Assembly (NCBI RefSeq): GCF_009755225.1
Contig: NZ_WQKZ01000005.1
Location: forward strand, 124,001 to 188,000
Direction: 5' to 3'
DNA from: Hymenobacter ginkgonis
GTDB lineage: Bacteria > Bacteroidota > Bacteroidia > Cytophagales > Hymenobacteraceae
Length of the DNA: 64,000 nt
Each line of letters begins with the position of its first letter. Position 1 is the first letter of the stretch. This document shows positions 46,451 to 55,641 of this stretch, one piece after another. A program made the translations under genes and the position numbers. Below the pieces are notes generated by a model, which was not told where the DNA came from, searched no databases, and saw nothing but the letters and a program-made list of their open reading frames with translations.

Positions 46451-48742
46451 ATGAACCACCTCGACCCCCAGCGCCACGTGCGCGGCGAATCGCAGTACCT
46501 CGACGATGTGCCCGTGCAGCAAGGCACACTTTACGCAGCCGTGTACGAGTCGCCGCTGGCGCACGGCGTGCTGCGTGGCCTCGACCTAAGCGCAGCGCAA
46601 AAGGCGCCTGGCGTGGTCCGCATCCTCACGGCGGCCGACATTCCAGGCCGCAACCAAATCGGGGGCATCGTGCCCGACGAGCCGCTGCTGGCCGAAGGCC
46701 ACGTGCACTTTCGGGGGCAGCCGGTGGCCTTGGTGCTGGCTCGCACCGAGCGCCAGGCCCACGCGGCGCTCAAGTTCATCAAGGCCGACATTGAGCCGCT
46801 GGCCATCATCACCGACCCGCGCGAGGCCGCCGCGCAGGGCGAACTGATTGTGCCACCGCGCACCTTCCGCATCGGCGATTCGGCGGGCGCGTTTGCTGGG
46901 TGCGCGTACGTGTTTGAGGGCGTGGCCGAAACCGGTGGGCAAGAGCATCTGTACATTGAAACGCAAGCAGCTTACGCCTACCCGACTGAGCTTGGCGGGG
47001 TGAAAATCATCTCCTCCACCCAGGGGCCAACGGCCGTGCAGCGCCATTGCGCCGTGGTGCTGGGACTCGGGATGCACCAAATTGAAGTAGATGTGACGCG
47101 CCTCGGCGGTGGCTTTGGGGGTAAGGAAGACCAGGCTACGCCCTGGGGTTGCCTGGCCGCGCTGGGCGCTTTTGTGGTTAAAAAGCCGGTGAAGCTCGTG
47201 CTCGACCGCATGGCCGATATGCGCATGACCGGCAAGCGCCACCCCTACTCGTCCGACTTCAAAATCGGCCTAAGCCAAGACCTGAAAATCATGGCTTACG
47301 AGGTGACGTATTACCAAAATGCCGGCGCCTCGGCCGACCTGTCGCCGGCTGTGTTAGAGCGCACGCTTTTCCACACCACTAATGCCTATTGCATCCCCAA
47401 CGTGACGGCCACGGCCAACTCGTGCCGCACCAATTTGCCGCCCAATACGGCTTTTCGGGGCTTTGGCGGGCCGCAGGGCATGTTCGTCATTGAGTCGGCC
47501 ATCACCAAGGCAGCTGAGGAATTGGGCGTGCCACCTAGCAAGATTCAACGGCGCAATCTGTTGCGTGAGGGCGACCTGTTTCCCTACCGCCAGCCCGCCG
47601 AAATGTGCCACGCCGAGCAAGCCTGGGACACGGCCGCCGAGCTGTTTGACCTAGCCGGCGAGCGGGCCGCCATTGCGCAGTTCAATCAGCGTAATCAGCT
47701 CTTCAAGAAAGGTTTGGCGATGATGCCCATCTGCTTCGGCATTTCGTTCACCAAGACGTTTATGAACCAGACGCGGGCCCTGGTGCACATTTACACCGAT
47801 GGCTCGGTGGGCATCAGCACGGGCGCGGTAGAGATGGGACAGGGTGTGAACACCAAAATTGCGCAGGTAGCAGCCCGCACGCTGGGCATTTCGATTGCGC
47901 GCATCAAAATCGAAACTACCAACACCACCCGCGTTGCCAATACCTCGCCCAGCGCCGCCAGCGCCACCGCCGACCTCAACGGCAAAGCCACCGAAATGGC
48001 CTGCCAGGCCCTGCGCGAGCGCTTGCTCCGCCACGCCAGCGCCGAGTTTGCGGTCGATTACGAAGGCATTCAAATTGAAAACGAACAGGTACTCGCCGCC
48101 GGCATTCCGGCCGAAACCACTTGGGAAAAGTTGGTTTCTAGCGCCTTCGTGCGGCGCGTAGCCCTCACCGAAAATGCCCATTATGCCACGCCCGGCGTGC
48201 ATTTCGATGCCAGCGTAGAGCAGGGCCACCCGTTTGCTTACCACGTGTATGGCACGGCCCTGACTACGGCCACCGTCGATTGCCTGCGCGGCACCTACAC
48301 CATCGATGCCGTGCGCATCGCCCACGATTTTGGCCAGAGCTTTAGCCCGGCCATCGACCGCGGCCAGATTGAGGGCGGCGCGGTGCAGGGCATCGGCTGG
48401 ATGACGCTCGAAGAGGTGAGCTACAACGAGGAGGGTAGGCTAATCAGCAACTCCTTAAACAGCTACAAGATACCAGACTTGTACTCGGTGCCCGCCGTGC
48501 TCGATGTACACTTCCTCGACACGCCGGGACACCCCAACGCCATCTTGCGTGCCAAGGCCGTGGGCGAGCCGCCACTGATGTACGGCATCGGCGCCTACTT
48601 CGCCCTGCGCGATGCCGTGCGCGCCTTTCAGCCCGGCGTAGCCCTACCCCTAGTAGCCCCCATGACGCCCGAGCGGGTGCTGGGGGGGCTGTACCCGGAA
48701 TTTGTGGCGGTGGCGGCTGCGAAGCAAGTGGTTGCCGAATAA
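46451..48742 (+). CDS. xdhB: xanthine dehydrogenase large subunit (molybdopterin)
   Basis: Catalytic molybdopterin subunit, 763 residues. Family hallmarks are in order: GQEHLYIETQAAYAYP (substrate-channel region), LGGGFGGKEDQ (cofactor loop), NTAFRGFGGPQGMF (with the conserved Arg), GAVEMGQGVNTKIAQ and AVGEPPLMYG, where the Glu corresponds to the catalytic base of xanthine oxidoreductases. No signal peptide, so cytoplasmic. It starts at ATG 46451 after the REP-like element. The maturation factor XdhC is encoded 7 kb downstream. The gene ends convergently with the DUF6986 gene, with a second hairpin between them. Confidence 0.95.
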   Translation: MNHLDPQRHVRGESQYLDDVPVQQGTLYAAVYESPLAHGVLRGLDLSAAQKAPGVVRILTAADIPGRNQIGGIVPDEPLLAEGHVHFRGQPVALVLARTERQAHAALKFIKADIEPLAIITDPREAAAQGELIVPPRTFRIGDSAGAFAGCAYVFEGVAETGGQEHLYIETQAAYAYPTELGGVKIISSTQGPTAVQRHCAVVLGLGMHQIEVDVTRLGGGFGGKEDQATPWGCLAALGAFVVKKPVKLVLDRMADMRMTGKRHPYSSDFKIGLSQDLKIMAYEVTYYQNAGASADLSPAVLERTLFHTTNAYCIPNVTATANSCRTNLPPNTAFRGFGGPQGMFVIESAITKAAEELGVPPSKIQRRNLLREGDLFPYRQPAEMCHAEQAWDTAAELFDLAGERAAIAQFNQRNQLFKKGLAMMPICFGISFTKTFMNQTRALVHIYTDGSVGISTGAVEMGQGVNTKIAQVAARTLGISIARIKIETTNTTRVANTSPSAASATADLNGKATEMACQALRERLLRHASAEFAVDYEGIQIENEQVLAAGIPAETTWEKLVSSAFVRRVALTENAHYATPGVHFDASVEQGHPFAYHVYGTALTTATVDCLRGTYTIDAVRIAHDFGQSFSPAIDRGQIEGGAVQGIGWMTLEEVSYNEEGRLISNSLNSYKIPDLYSVPAVLDVHFLDTPGHPNAILRAKAVGEPPLMYGIGAYFALRDAVRAFQPGVALPLVAPMTPERVLGGLYPEFVAVAAAKQVVAE

Positions 48743-48754
48743 GGATATGAACCA

Positions 48755-48797
48755 AAAAGAACGTCATCCCTCGGCAAGCTCGGAATGACGTTCTTTT
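48755..48797. terminator. REP-like bidirectional terminator after xdhB
   Basis: AAAAGAACGTCATCC pairs with GGAATGACGTTCTTTT (one bulge), giving an A-rich left side and T-rich right side, in the gap between convergent xdhB and the DUF6986 gene. The arms share AAGAACGTCAT with the repeat at 46326, so it is a shorter member of the same family. Confidence 0.75.
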
Positions 48798-48835
48798 ATT
48801 ATTTGTTAAACTTGTTTTTAGCTATGGATTTCTCC

Positions 48836-50269
48836 CTACGCCTGGCGGCGGCGTCCGGCCAGAATGCGGTAGAACGAGCGGGTTTCAATTTCCTCAATCG
48901 TGAGGCCGGTGGGCACGATATCTTCTTCCGAAATGGCGCCGCAGTTCAGGGCTTTGAGGAAGAAATTGAGTAGGCCCTGGCCGGTGGCAGCGTCGTCGAA
49001 AATATCGCCGGTGAGGGTCGAAATGGCGGCCCGCTCCACGAAGGTTTTGAGGCGGTGCACGGCGCTTTCGTAAGAGCTGAGGAAAAAATTGTAGGTGGCG
49101 GCGTAGCGCATGGGTAGCTGCGCGGGGTTCAGGTCCCAGCCCTGGTACAGGCCATTGATGAGCGAGTGCATGGTGTGGTGGTAGGCTTGGCGCCACCCGC
49201 TGTGCACGGCTTCCTGGTTTTCGCGCAGCTGCGCAAACGTCAGGTTATCACCCCGGTGGGGGCCGATGGGCATCACGTTGGTTGCGCCGTCGGAAAGGAA
49301 AATGCCGGTGCCGCCGAGCGCTACCTTGGTCATGTGGTGCGCAAAGTCGCAGACGGGGTGTGCCATGGTCTGGTACTTGGCCGTAATGCCCGCCGAAGCC
49401 GTGTAATCGTAGGTGCCAAAGTGCGCCGCGATGCAGCGCCCCTCGCTGGCCCGGATAATGCGCAGCAGCGGGTTGCGGCCTTCCTCATCCATGATAATCT
49501 GGGTGGCCTCCACCATCGTTTCCATTTTGAGCGTGTTGGGAGCCAAGTTGTTGGCTTTTTCCAATAGCTCCAGCAAGCGTACCATGGTGGTCATCTGCTC
49601 GGGAATGGTCACCTTGGGCAGCATAATGACAAAGTTGTTGGGCAGCTTACCCCCCGTTTCGGCGAGCAGGGTAGTCAGGAAGATGTCGAGCGTGCGCACG
49701 CCGCGCGCCTTTAGGTCTTCGGTGAAGGGCTTGATGCGAATGCCAATGAAGGGCGAGAGCGTACCCTGCGCCATGCCTTTGGCTACTTCCTGGGCCGCTT
49801 GCACGGCAGTGGCGTCTTCCTCGGCGTCGGGCCGGTTGCCGAAACCATCCTCAAAATCGACGCGAAAATCTTCGACGCCCTCAGTTTTAAGCTTCTGCAC
49901 AATCTTGTTGTACACCGTGTAAGCCAGCCAGGCGGGCTCCTGCCGGCGCTCGGTGGGGGGTAGGGCGTCGAGCTTGGCGGTGAGCGTGTGAATATCTTTT
50001 TCGAGCGTGGGCAGGTGCTCGTGGCCGGCTAGCTCCAGCACCCGCGCCAGCTCCACAAAGTTGGGCGCGTAGGTCTGGAGGTTGCGCAGGGCGATTTCGC
50101 CCATCCGCACGCAGGTATCGGCTTTGAAAAGGTTGGCCCCGCCGTACACGGTGTGCACGGGCTGGCGGTCGGGCCGGTCGCCGGGGTAGGTTTTTTGGAA
50201 CGCTAGGTTGGCCTCGCCCAACTGGTCGAGTAGGGCGGCTTTATCGGAATCCTGGAGGCTGAGTTTCAT
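48836..50269 (-). CDS. DUF6986 aldolase/citrate-lyase-like protein
   Basis: A 477-residue protein when started at ATG 50269 (the frame extends upstream but without conserved sequence). It belongs to DUF6986, a family in the phosphoenolpyruvate/aldolase-citrate-lyase TIM-barrel superfamily and sometimes mislabelled a kinase. Superfamily-like elements are FRVDFEDGFGNRP (metal-binding acidic pair), GIRIKPF, FVIMLPKVTIPEQM and AAHFGTYDYTASAGI. No nucleotide-binding loop is visible. It is last in the leftward allB-allC-allE-uraD-uraH series, so it probably acts on a purine-breakdown product such as glyoxylate or ureidoglycolate; this is inference. Confidence 0.75.
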   Translation of the reverse strand: MKLSLQDSDKAALLDQLGEANLAFQKTYPGDRPDRQPVHTVYGGANLFKADTCVRMGEIALRNLQTYAPNFVELARVLELAGHEHLPTLEKDIHTLTAKLDALPPTERRQEPAWLAYTVYNKIVQKLKTEGVEDFRVDFEDGFGNRPDAEEDATAVQAAQEVAKGMAQGTLSPFIGIRIKPFTEDLKARGVRTLDIFLTTLLAETGGKLPNNFVIMLPKVTIPEQMTTMVRLLELLEKANNLAPNTLKMETMVEATQIIMDEEGRNPLLRIIRASEGRCIAAHFGTYDYTASAGITAKYQTMAHPVCDFAHHMTKVALGGTGIFLSDGATNVMPIGPHRGDNLTFAQLRENQEAVHSGWRQAYHHTMHSLINGLYQGWDLNPAQLPMRYAATYNFFLSSYESAVHRLKTFVERAAISTLTGDIFDDAATGQGLLNFFLKALNCGAISEEDIVPTGLTIEEIETRSFYRILAGRRRQA

Positions 50270-50327
50270 GGGAAGTAGTTGCACCGCAGCGGGTTTCGCA
50301 GAAGGCGTGCAGAAGGTAGAAAGTAAA

Positions 50328-50666
50328 TCAGGAGCCGCGGTAGGTGCTATAGCCGAAGGGGTTAAGCAGCAGGGGCACGTGGTAGTGCGCCGCATCGGCC
50401 ACGGTAAAGCAAATTTCCACAAAGGGATAAAAATGCGTCAGTCCAGCGCGCTCAAAGTACTCCTGAGTGAAAAACTTGAGCTTGTAGATGCCCGTAGCCA
50501 GTATTTTTTCTTGCGGCAACAAGTCAGGAATACGGCCATCGGCGTTGGTGATGCCGCGCGCAATTTCGCGCCAGCTCTCGCCCTCGGGCTCGTAGAGCGC
50601 GATGGTAACGCCGCCCGCCGGGCGGCCCTGGGTGGTGTCCAGAATATGAGTGGTAAGCTGACTCAT
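50328..50666 (-). CDS. uraH: 5-hydroxyisourate hydrolase (transthyretin-like)
   Basis: Hydrolyses 5-hydroxyisourate, the urate oxidase product, to OHCU. It has 112 residues, the standard length. The N-terminal THILDTTQGRPAGGV (catalytic His) and the C-terminal tetrapeptide YRGS (residues 109-112) are the family signatures that separate it from transthyretin. HYHVPLLLNPFGYSTYRGS carries the second active-site His. Its ATG overlaps the uraD stop by four bases, so the two are translationally coupled. Confidence 0.97.
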   Translation of the reverse strand: MSQLTTHILDTTQGRPAGGVTIALYEPEGESWREIARGITNADGRIPDLLPQEKILATGIYKLKFFTQEYFERAGLTHFYPFVEICFTVADAAHYHVPLLLNPFGYSTYRGS

Positions 50667-51166
50667 GCAAGTAATTTTTCGAGGCGCAGGCGCGTGATTT
50701 TCGCCTGCTCGCCCACGGCAATACGGATTTCTTGGCTAGGTTCATGCGGTAGCCGGGCTTGCAGCAAAGCCAGCATTTCGTCGGCCGATTTGCCGGTGGC
50801 GCACACAATGAAGATGTAGCCAAATTTCTGCTCGTAGGCCTCGTTGCCCGCCACTAGGGCTGCCAACGTATCCGCCGACGCTTGGCGCACGGCGCCTTGC
50901 TCGCCCGCCGCCCAAGTGGCGGTGCTGGCAAATTTCTCCTTCAGCGCCTTCACATCCCCGATTTTGGGGTGGTGCGCGAAGGCTTCGCGCCAGTCCGTTT
51001 CGGCGAGATGGTGCCACCTGCGGTCGGCCTCGGCATAGAGGGCTTCGGCCGTGGCGAAGGGAAACTGCTGGTTCAGAGCGGCTACCCAGGCGCTAGCACC
51101 GCAGCAGGTGGCAAGGGCCTCAGCACGCTGGGCGGGGGGTAGGGCGTTCAGGTCTGGTAATTTCAT
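50663..51166 (-). CDS. uraD: OHCU decarboxylase
   Basis: Decarboxylates 2-oxo-4-hydroxy-4-carboxy-5-ureidoimidazoline to S-allantoin. It has 167 residues of all-helical fold. HHPKIGD (about 65-71) holds the catalytic His and the following PxIG signature. The usual SxxEQ motif is seen as WAAGEQGAV. FGYIFIVCATGKSADEML matches the family C-terminal half. It sits between allE and uraH on the minus strand and overlaps uraH by four bases. Confidence 0.96.
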   Translation of the reverse strand: MKLPDLNALPPAQRAEALATCCGASAWVAALNQQFPFATAEALYAEADRRWHHLAETDWREAFAHHPKIGDVKALKEKFASTATWAAGEQGAVRQASADTLAALVAGNEAYEQKFGYIFIVCATGKSADEMLALLQARLPHEPSQEIRIAVGEQAKITRLRLEKLLA

Positions 51167-51227
51167 AGCGTTACGCTCAAGTTCGCCCTATAGCCTGAAG
51201 AGGCGCAATGGCGGCTTTTGCCGGGCG

Positions 51228-51977
51228 TTATAGCACCGTCGGGAAGCGGTTGACGTTCTTATAATAGATATACACCGACGGCTCCTTGCCAATCGAGGCG
51301 GCCCACTGCTGGCAATAGGGTGCCATCCAAATAGAGTCGCCTTTCTGGACGGGGTACCACTGCTGGTCGAGCATATAAATAGCCTGGCCCTGCAAGTACA
51401 GCAAGCCGTGCTCCATAATGTGCGTCTCCACCATCGGCAGATTGCCGCCGGGCTGGTAGGTGAAGATGTTGACCGCCATATCGAAACCTAATTCGTTGGG
51501 CAGCAGCTCCTGAATGCGCAGCGCCTCGTCGTTCATGTACACGGGGGCCTTGCTGTCGTCTTTTTCGCCCCAGCACACGCTAGGTGGGGGGGAGCCCGCC
51601 AGTGGCTCGTACACCTTATGAAAGGTGAGAATCTGCGTGTTAGCGGTGGGGTTCTTAAAGGTATAGCTTTGGCCAATAGGCACGTACACAAACTTGCCTA
51701 CTGTGAGAATCCGGCTGTCGTCGCCGATGGTGGCCTGCACCTGGCCTTGCACCATATAGAAGAAAATTTGGCTGGCTTCGGTGGTGCCCGTCAGCTGGCC
51801 CGTGTCGGTGAGCGTCACGAGCGTTTGGCAGAGGCGCGCGCCCATTTGCTCGTTGATGATGACGTTGACGGTGCCGCCGGTCCAGCCGGGCACGTTGCTG
51901 TTGATGTAGCCATCGGGCGCGATGATGGCGTGGTTACGCCGCACCACGGAGCGAGTAAGAGAAGAGGGAAATTCCAT
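51228..51977 (-). CDS. allE: (S)-ureidoglycine aminohydrolase
   Basis: Bicupin enzyme that releases ammonia from S-ureidoglycine to give S-ureidoglycolate. It has 249 residues, two cupin barrels. The C-terminal cupin carries the Mn-binding motif VETHIMEHGLLYLQG (Glu, His, His; about 190-205) and a later Gln in MAPYCQQWAA. The N-terminal barrel (NVIINEQMGAR, FFYMVQGQVQ) lacks the full metal set, as is normal for AllE. It lies between allC and uraD, with short gaps on both sides. Confidence 0.94.
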   Translation of the reverse strand: MEFPSSLTRSVVRRNHAIIAPDGYINSNVPGWTGGTVNVIINEQMGARLCQTLVTLTDTGQLTGTTEASQIFFYMVQGQVQATIGDDSRILTVGKFVYVPIGQSYTFKNPTANTQILTFHKVYEPLAGSPPPSVCWGEKDDSKAPVYMNDEALRIQELLPNELGFDMAVNIFTYQPGGNLPMVETHIMEHGLLYLQGQAIYMLDQQWYPVQKGDSIWMAPYCQQWAASIGKEPSVYIYYKNVNRFPTVL

Positions 51978-52030
51978 AAAGAAAGCAGCTATAACGACGC
52001 GGCCAGCCGCGCCGGGGTAGGAAATAAGCG

Positions 52031-53281
52031 TTAAGAATGCGCGGTGATGAGGCGGTGCAAAAAGCCTTCGGCCACTTCTAGGGCGGCCGCCACGTCGGCC
52101 GGCTCCACGTTCTCCAACGGGTTGTGGCTAATGCCTTTGTAGCAGCGAATGAACGCCATGGTGGCCGGCGCCACGGCCGAGATGGGTACGGCATCATGGC
52201 CCGCGCCGCTCACCAGGCCCACCACCTCGTGGCCACTGGCCGCGATAGCCTGACCGAGCAAGCGGTTCAGTTCCGGGTCGCAGGTAACGGGGGCGGTAGC
52301 TTGAATAAGCTGCCAGTCGAGCGCCACGTCGCGCCGGGTAGCGATGGCTTCCGCCCGCGCTTGCAAGTCGGCGTAGGCAGTAGCTAGCTGGCCGGCATCA
52401 GGGCTGCGCAAATCGAGGCTGTGCACCACTTGGCCAGGGATAACATTGCTGGCTGAATACGGAATGCGCAGTTGGCCCACCGTGGCTACCAGGCGCTGGC
52501 CGTGGTGCAGCGCAAATGCTTCGGCCGCCAGTATAAACTCGGCGGCGGCGGCCAGCGCATCCTGCCGCATGGCCATGGGCACGGTGCCGGCGTGGCCCGC
52601 CATGCCTTGCCACGTTAGCTCTACGCGCTGCTGGCCGGCCAGGGCCGTAACCAAGGCCACTGGCACGCCACTTTCCCAGAGCACCGGCCCCTGCTCGATG
52701 TGCAGCTCGAAGTAGCCCAGCCACTCGGTGGGGGGTAGGGCATCGGTGGCCAGTTGCGCGGCGTTGCCGCCCATATCGGCAATAGCTTGCGCCAGCGTGA
52801 TGCCTTGCGCATCAGTCCGCAGTAGCGTCGCTGGGTCGAAGGCGCCGGTCACAACTTTGCTACCCAGGTAGGTCGTGTGAAAGCGCACGCCTTCCTCGTC
52901 GCTAAAAGCAATGAGCTCTAAGTTGAACGGCAAGGTACTGCCTTGTTCCATAAGGCTTTCTACTAAATTCAAGGCCATTATTACGCCCAGCGGCCCGTCG
53001 TACTTGCCGGCATTCACCACCGTATCGATGTGCGAGGCCAGCACGAACGTCTTGGCTCCCGGCCGCTGGCTGGCCCACCGCCCGCGCAGGTTGCCAATGC
53101 CGTCGAGGTGCACCTTCAGGCCGGCGGCTTCAAACCAACTCTGTACCAGGTCGCGCCCCCGCACGAAAGCCGGCGTGCCAAAAGTGCGCGTAACTGTCGT
53201 GCCATCTGGGTCTTCGCTAATGGCAGCCAATTGCTCGATGCGGCTCAGAATACGCTGAGTACGAGAAGGATAGTCGGGCAT
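52031..53281 (-). CDS. allC: allantoate amidohydrolase (M20 family)
   Basis: Zinc/manganese-dependent amidohydrolase that converts allantoate to ureidoglycine, CO2 and ammonia. It has 416 residues when started at ATG 53281 (an upstream TTG would add three). Metal ligands are seen in VLASHIDTVVNAGKYDGPLG (His and bridging Asp), SDEEGVRF (Glu pair) and LHIEQGPVLW (His), with a final His in SGAGHDAVPIS. The dimerisation lid (VELTWQGMAGHAGTVPM) is typical of the AllC/HyuC/beta-ureidopropionase branch. Those enzymes are close, but the operon with allB and allE makes allantoate the likely substrate. Confidence 0.9.
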   Translation of the reverse strand: MPDYPSRTQRILSRIEQLAAISEDPDGTTVTRTFGTPAFVRGRDLVQSWFEAAGLKVHLDGIGNLRGRWASQRPGAKTFVLASHIDTVVNAGKYDGPLGVIMALNLVESLMEQGSTLPFNLELIAFSDEEGVRFHTTYLGSKVVTGAFDPATLLRTDAQGITLAQAIADMGGNAAQLATDALPPTEWLGYFELHIEQGPVLWESGVPVALVTALAGQQRVELTWQGMAGHAGTVPMAMRQDALAAAAEFILAAEAFALHHGQRLVATVGQLRIPYSASNVIPGQVVHSLDLRSPDAGQLATAYADLQARAEAIATRRDVALDWQLIQATAPVTCDPELNRLLGQAIAASGHEVVGLVSGAGHDAVPISAVAPATMAFIRCYKGISHNPLENVEPADVAAALEVAEGFLHRLITAHS

Positions 53282-53377
53282 AAGTAACAACTAACGAGAA
53301 GCAATGGATAAGACGCAATTACCGGCGAACAGCGGCTAATAGCTGGTCGATAATTGGTAGTTGACAAAGAAGCGGCG

Positions 53378-54712
53378 CTAGCGGCTTAGCAGCTGCCCAC
53401 GGTTAAGATGCAGAAAATCGGGATGGCGAAAAACCTCCTCGCCCGCCAAAAACGTGTGCGTCACTACGCCCGTCAGCTCGCGGCCCAAGTAGGGCGACAC
53501 CTTGTGGCGGTGGTGCAGCAGGGCTTCCGTCACGGTAAAGGATTGGTCGGCGGCCAGTACCAGCAAATCGGCATCGTAGCCTTTGGTAATCTGACCTTTG
53601 TGCTGCGATTGGCCGATGAGCCGAGCCGGATGGGTGCTAAGCCAGCGGGCCAAATCGGGGAGGGTAGCGCCGCGCGGGCGGGCGGCCGTCCAGAGCACGG
53701 GCAGGGCCAGCTGCAACGACGCGATACCGCCCCAAGCGCTGGCAAAATCGCCGCTGGCTAGCTGTTTAAGGTCGGGCGGCGCGGGCGAATGGTCGGTGGC
53801 TACAAAGTCAATGAGGCCGCTTTGCAGCGCCTGCCACAGCTGCTCGTTGTTGGCCCGCTCACGGATGGGCGGCGCGCACTTAAACTGCGTTTGGCCATCG
53901 GCAATATCCTCGGCGTTGAAGAAGAGGTAATGCTGGCCCGTTTCCACGGTGAGGGGTAGGCCCTGCGCTTTCGCTTCGGCAATGGCCGCCAGGGAATTGG
54001 CCGACGACAGGTGCACGATATGCACTGGGCAGCGGTACTCGGCGCACAGCCGAATCATCAGCTTAATGGCCTCATCCTCCCAGCTTTTGGGGCGTGAAGC
54101 GAGGTAGTTGGGGTAGGAGCGCGTGTCGCCTTGCTGCCACTCGTCGTTGTCTTCTGATAGTTCGCAGTGCACCAGCAGGGGCAGGCCGTGGCGAGCCAGC
54201 AACGGCATCACCCGGCGCAAATCATCTTCCGTGGCATTCGGAAAATCGTCGATGCCTGAGTGCGTCAGAAACGCCTTAAAGCCCACTACGCCCGCCGCAA
54301 TGAGCGGCCCCACCTCGGCGGCATTGCCAGGCACGATGCCGCCCCAAAAACCCACATTGGTATGCAGCTGGCCTGACGTGGCGGCTTGCTTGAGCCGCAA
54401 ATTCGCTACCGAAGTAGTAACCGGAGCTGAATTTAAAGGCATGTCTACTAGCGTAGTAAGGCCGCCAGCCAGCGCGGCGCGGGTGCCCGTGTCGAAGCCT
54501 TCCCAATCGGTGCGGCCCGGCTCGTTGAGGTGCACGTGCGGGTCGATAACGCCAGGCAAGATGGCCGCATCTCCTAGGTCGAGCACGGGGCCGGCCACGG
54601 CGGCATCGGGGGGTAGCACATCGGCGATGCGCCCGCCTTGCAGCACCAGCAGGGCCGGGCGCTGGCCGGCCGGCGTGACAACGGCGGTGCTTTTTAGAAA
54701 TACATCTGGCAT
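53378..54712 (-). CDS. allB: allantoinase
   Basis: Cyclic amidohydrolase that opens allantoin to allantoate. It has 444 residues. The metal site is evident: DPHVHLNEPGRTDWEGF (HxH and the Arg-rich allantoinase signature), GFKAFLTHSG (carbamylated Lys, about 147), VHCE (His) and VHIVHLSSANS (His), and FVATDHSPAP with the catalytic Asp. The NEPGRT sequence separates allantoinases from dihydropyrimidinases. It is the first gene of the leftward operon allB-allC-allE-uraD-uraH-DUF6986 and is divergent from the urate oxidase gene, 57 bases away. Confidence 0.95.
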   Translation of the reverse strand: MPDVFLKSTAVVTPAGQRPALLVLQGGRIADVLPPDAAVAGPVLDLGDAAILPGVIDPHVHLNEPGRTDWEGFDTGTRAALAGGLTTLVDMPLNSAPVTTSVANLRLKQAATSGQLHTNVGFWGGIVPGNAAEVGPLIAAGVVGFKAFLTHSGIDDFPNATEDDLRRVMPLLARHGLPLLVHCELSEDNDEWQQGDTRSYPNYLASRPKSWEDEAIKLMIRLCAEYRCPVHIVHLSSANSLAAIAEAKAQGLPLTVETGQHYLFFNAEDIADGQTQFKCAPPIRERANNEQLWQALQSGLIDFVATDHSPAPPDLKQLASGDFASAWGGIASLQLALPVLWTAARPRGATLPDLARWLSTHPARLIGQSQHKGQITKGYDADLLVLAADQSFTVTEALLHHRHKVSPYLGRELTGVVTHTFLAGEEVFRHPDFLHLNRGQLLSR

Positions 54713-54769
54713 ACGGTGGCGACTGGCGACTATCTTGCCGCTCTTTTTTTGCCCCGCAATCTACGCGCT
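54713..54769. promoter_or_regulatory. short divergent region between allB and urate oxidase
   Basis: Only 57 bases separate the two divergent starts, so both promoters must overlap here or lie within the genes. A run of eight T (near 54743) is the main feature. No clear TAnnTTTG or operator palindrome was found on either strand. Confidence 0.4.
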
Positions 54770-55618
54770 ATGCCCATTAAACTCGGACCCAATGCCTACG
54801 GCAAAAACGCCGTTAATCTGTCGCGCATCATCCGCCACGCGGGCCACCACGAGTTTCGGCAGGTATCGGTGAGCGTGCAGCTGACGGGCGACTTCGACGC
54901 GGCCCATACGCTGGGCGACAACTCGTTAATCCTCCCCACCGACACCCAAAAAAACACGGTATACGCCCTGGCGAAGGAGCATTTTACGGGCACCATCGAG
55001 GCATTTGGGTTGGTGCTAGCTCGCCATTTTGTGTCGCGCAATGCGCAGGTGAGCAAAGCGCGCATCGAGATTTTGGAGCACCTCTGGCAGCGCATGAGCT
55101 TTGAGGGGCAGGCGCATCCGCACGCCTTCACCGGTGGCGGCTCCGAGAAGCGCCGCGCCGTGGTAGAACTGCACGCCGACGGCACAACCACCGTCTGGGC
55201 CGGTATCAAAGGGCTGATGCTGCTCAAAACCACTGATTCGGGCTTTGCGGGCTACCCCAAAGACGAGTACACGGTGCTGCCCGAAACCACCGACCGCATT
55301 CTGGCTACCGAATGTGAGGCCGAATGGGAGTATACCGCCGCCGACCTCAATTTTGAGGAGTTGTACCAGCAAGTCCACCTCAGTTTGCTGCGCACTTTTT
55401 CGACGCACAAAAGCCTGTCGGTGCAGCATACGCTTTATGCCATCGGCGAAAAAATTCTGGAAGAAACCGATGAGGTGAAGGAAATTAGCCTCATCATGCC
55501 CAACAAGCACCACATTCCCTTCAACCTAGAGCCCTTCGGCCAAGCCAATACCAACGAAGTATTTGTGGCTACCGATGCGCCATTCGGCTACATCACCGGC
55601 ACAGTGGTGCGGGGGTAG
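54770..55618 (+). CDS. uox: urate oxidase (factor-independent urate hydroxylase)
   Basis: Oxidises urate to 5-hydroxyisourate with O2 and no cofactor. Started at ATG 54770 it has 282 residues; the upstream TTG at 54716 lies in the promoter gap. The catalytic pair is visible: Lys12 in YGKNAVNL and Thr in GDNSLILPTDTQKNTVYALA. The conserved His is in LIMPNKHHIPFNL near the C-terminus. The two tunnelling-fold repeats are apparent. The stop TAG is inside a GGGGTAGG octamer (55612-55619). xdhC follows after 96 bases. Confidence 0.96.
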   Translation: MPIKLGPNAYGKNAVNLSRIIRHAGHHEFRQVSVSVQLTGDFDAAHTLGDNSLILPTDTQKNTVYALAKEHFTGTIEAFGLVLARHFVSRNAQVSKARIEILEHLWQRMSFEGQAHPHAFTGGGSEKRRAVVELHADGTTTVWAGIKGLMLLKTTDSGFAGYPKDEYTVLPETTDRILATECEAEWEYTAADLNFEELYQQVHLSLLRTFSTHKSLSVQHTLYAIGEKILEETDEVKEISLIMPNKHHIPFNLEPFGQANTNEVFVATDAPFGYITGTVVRG

Positions 55619-55641
55619 GGAAGTGCTGTGAGCGCGCGTTA

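Noticed and set aside
47651..48325. Minus-strand frame of 224 residues opposite xdhB
   Set aside because: Gly/Ala/His-rich shadow of a molybdoenzyme gene.
54123..54872. Plus-strand frame of 249 residues running from allB into uox
   Set aside because: It crosses two well-identified genes and has no family resemblance.
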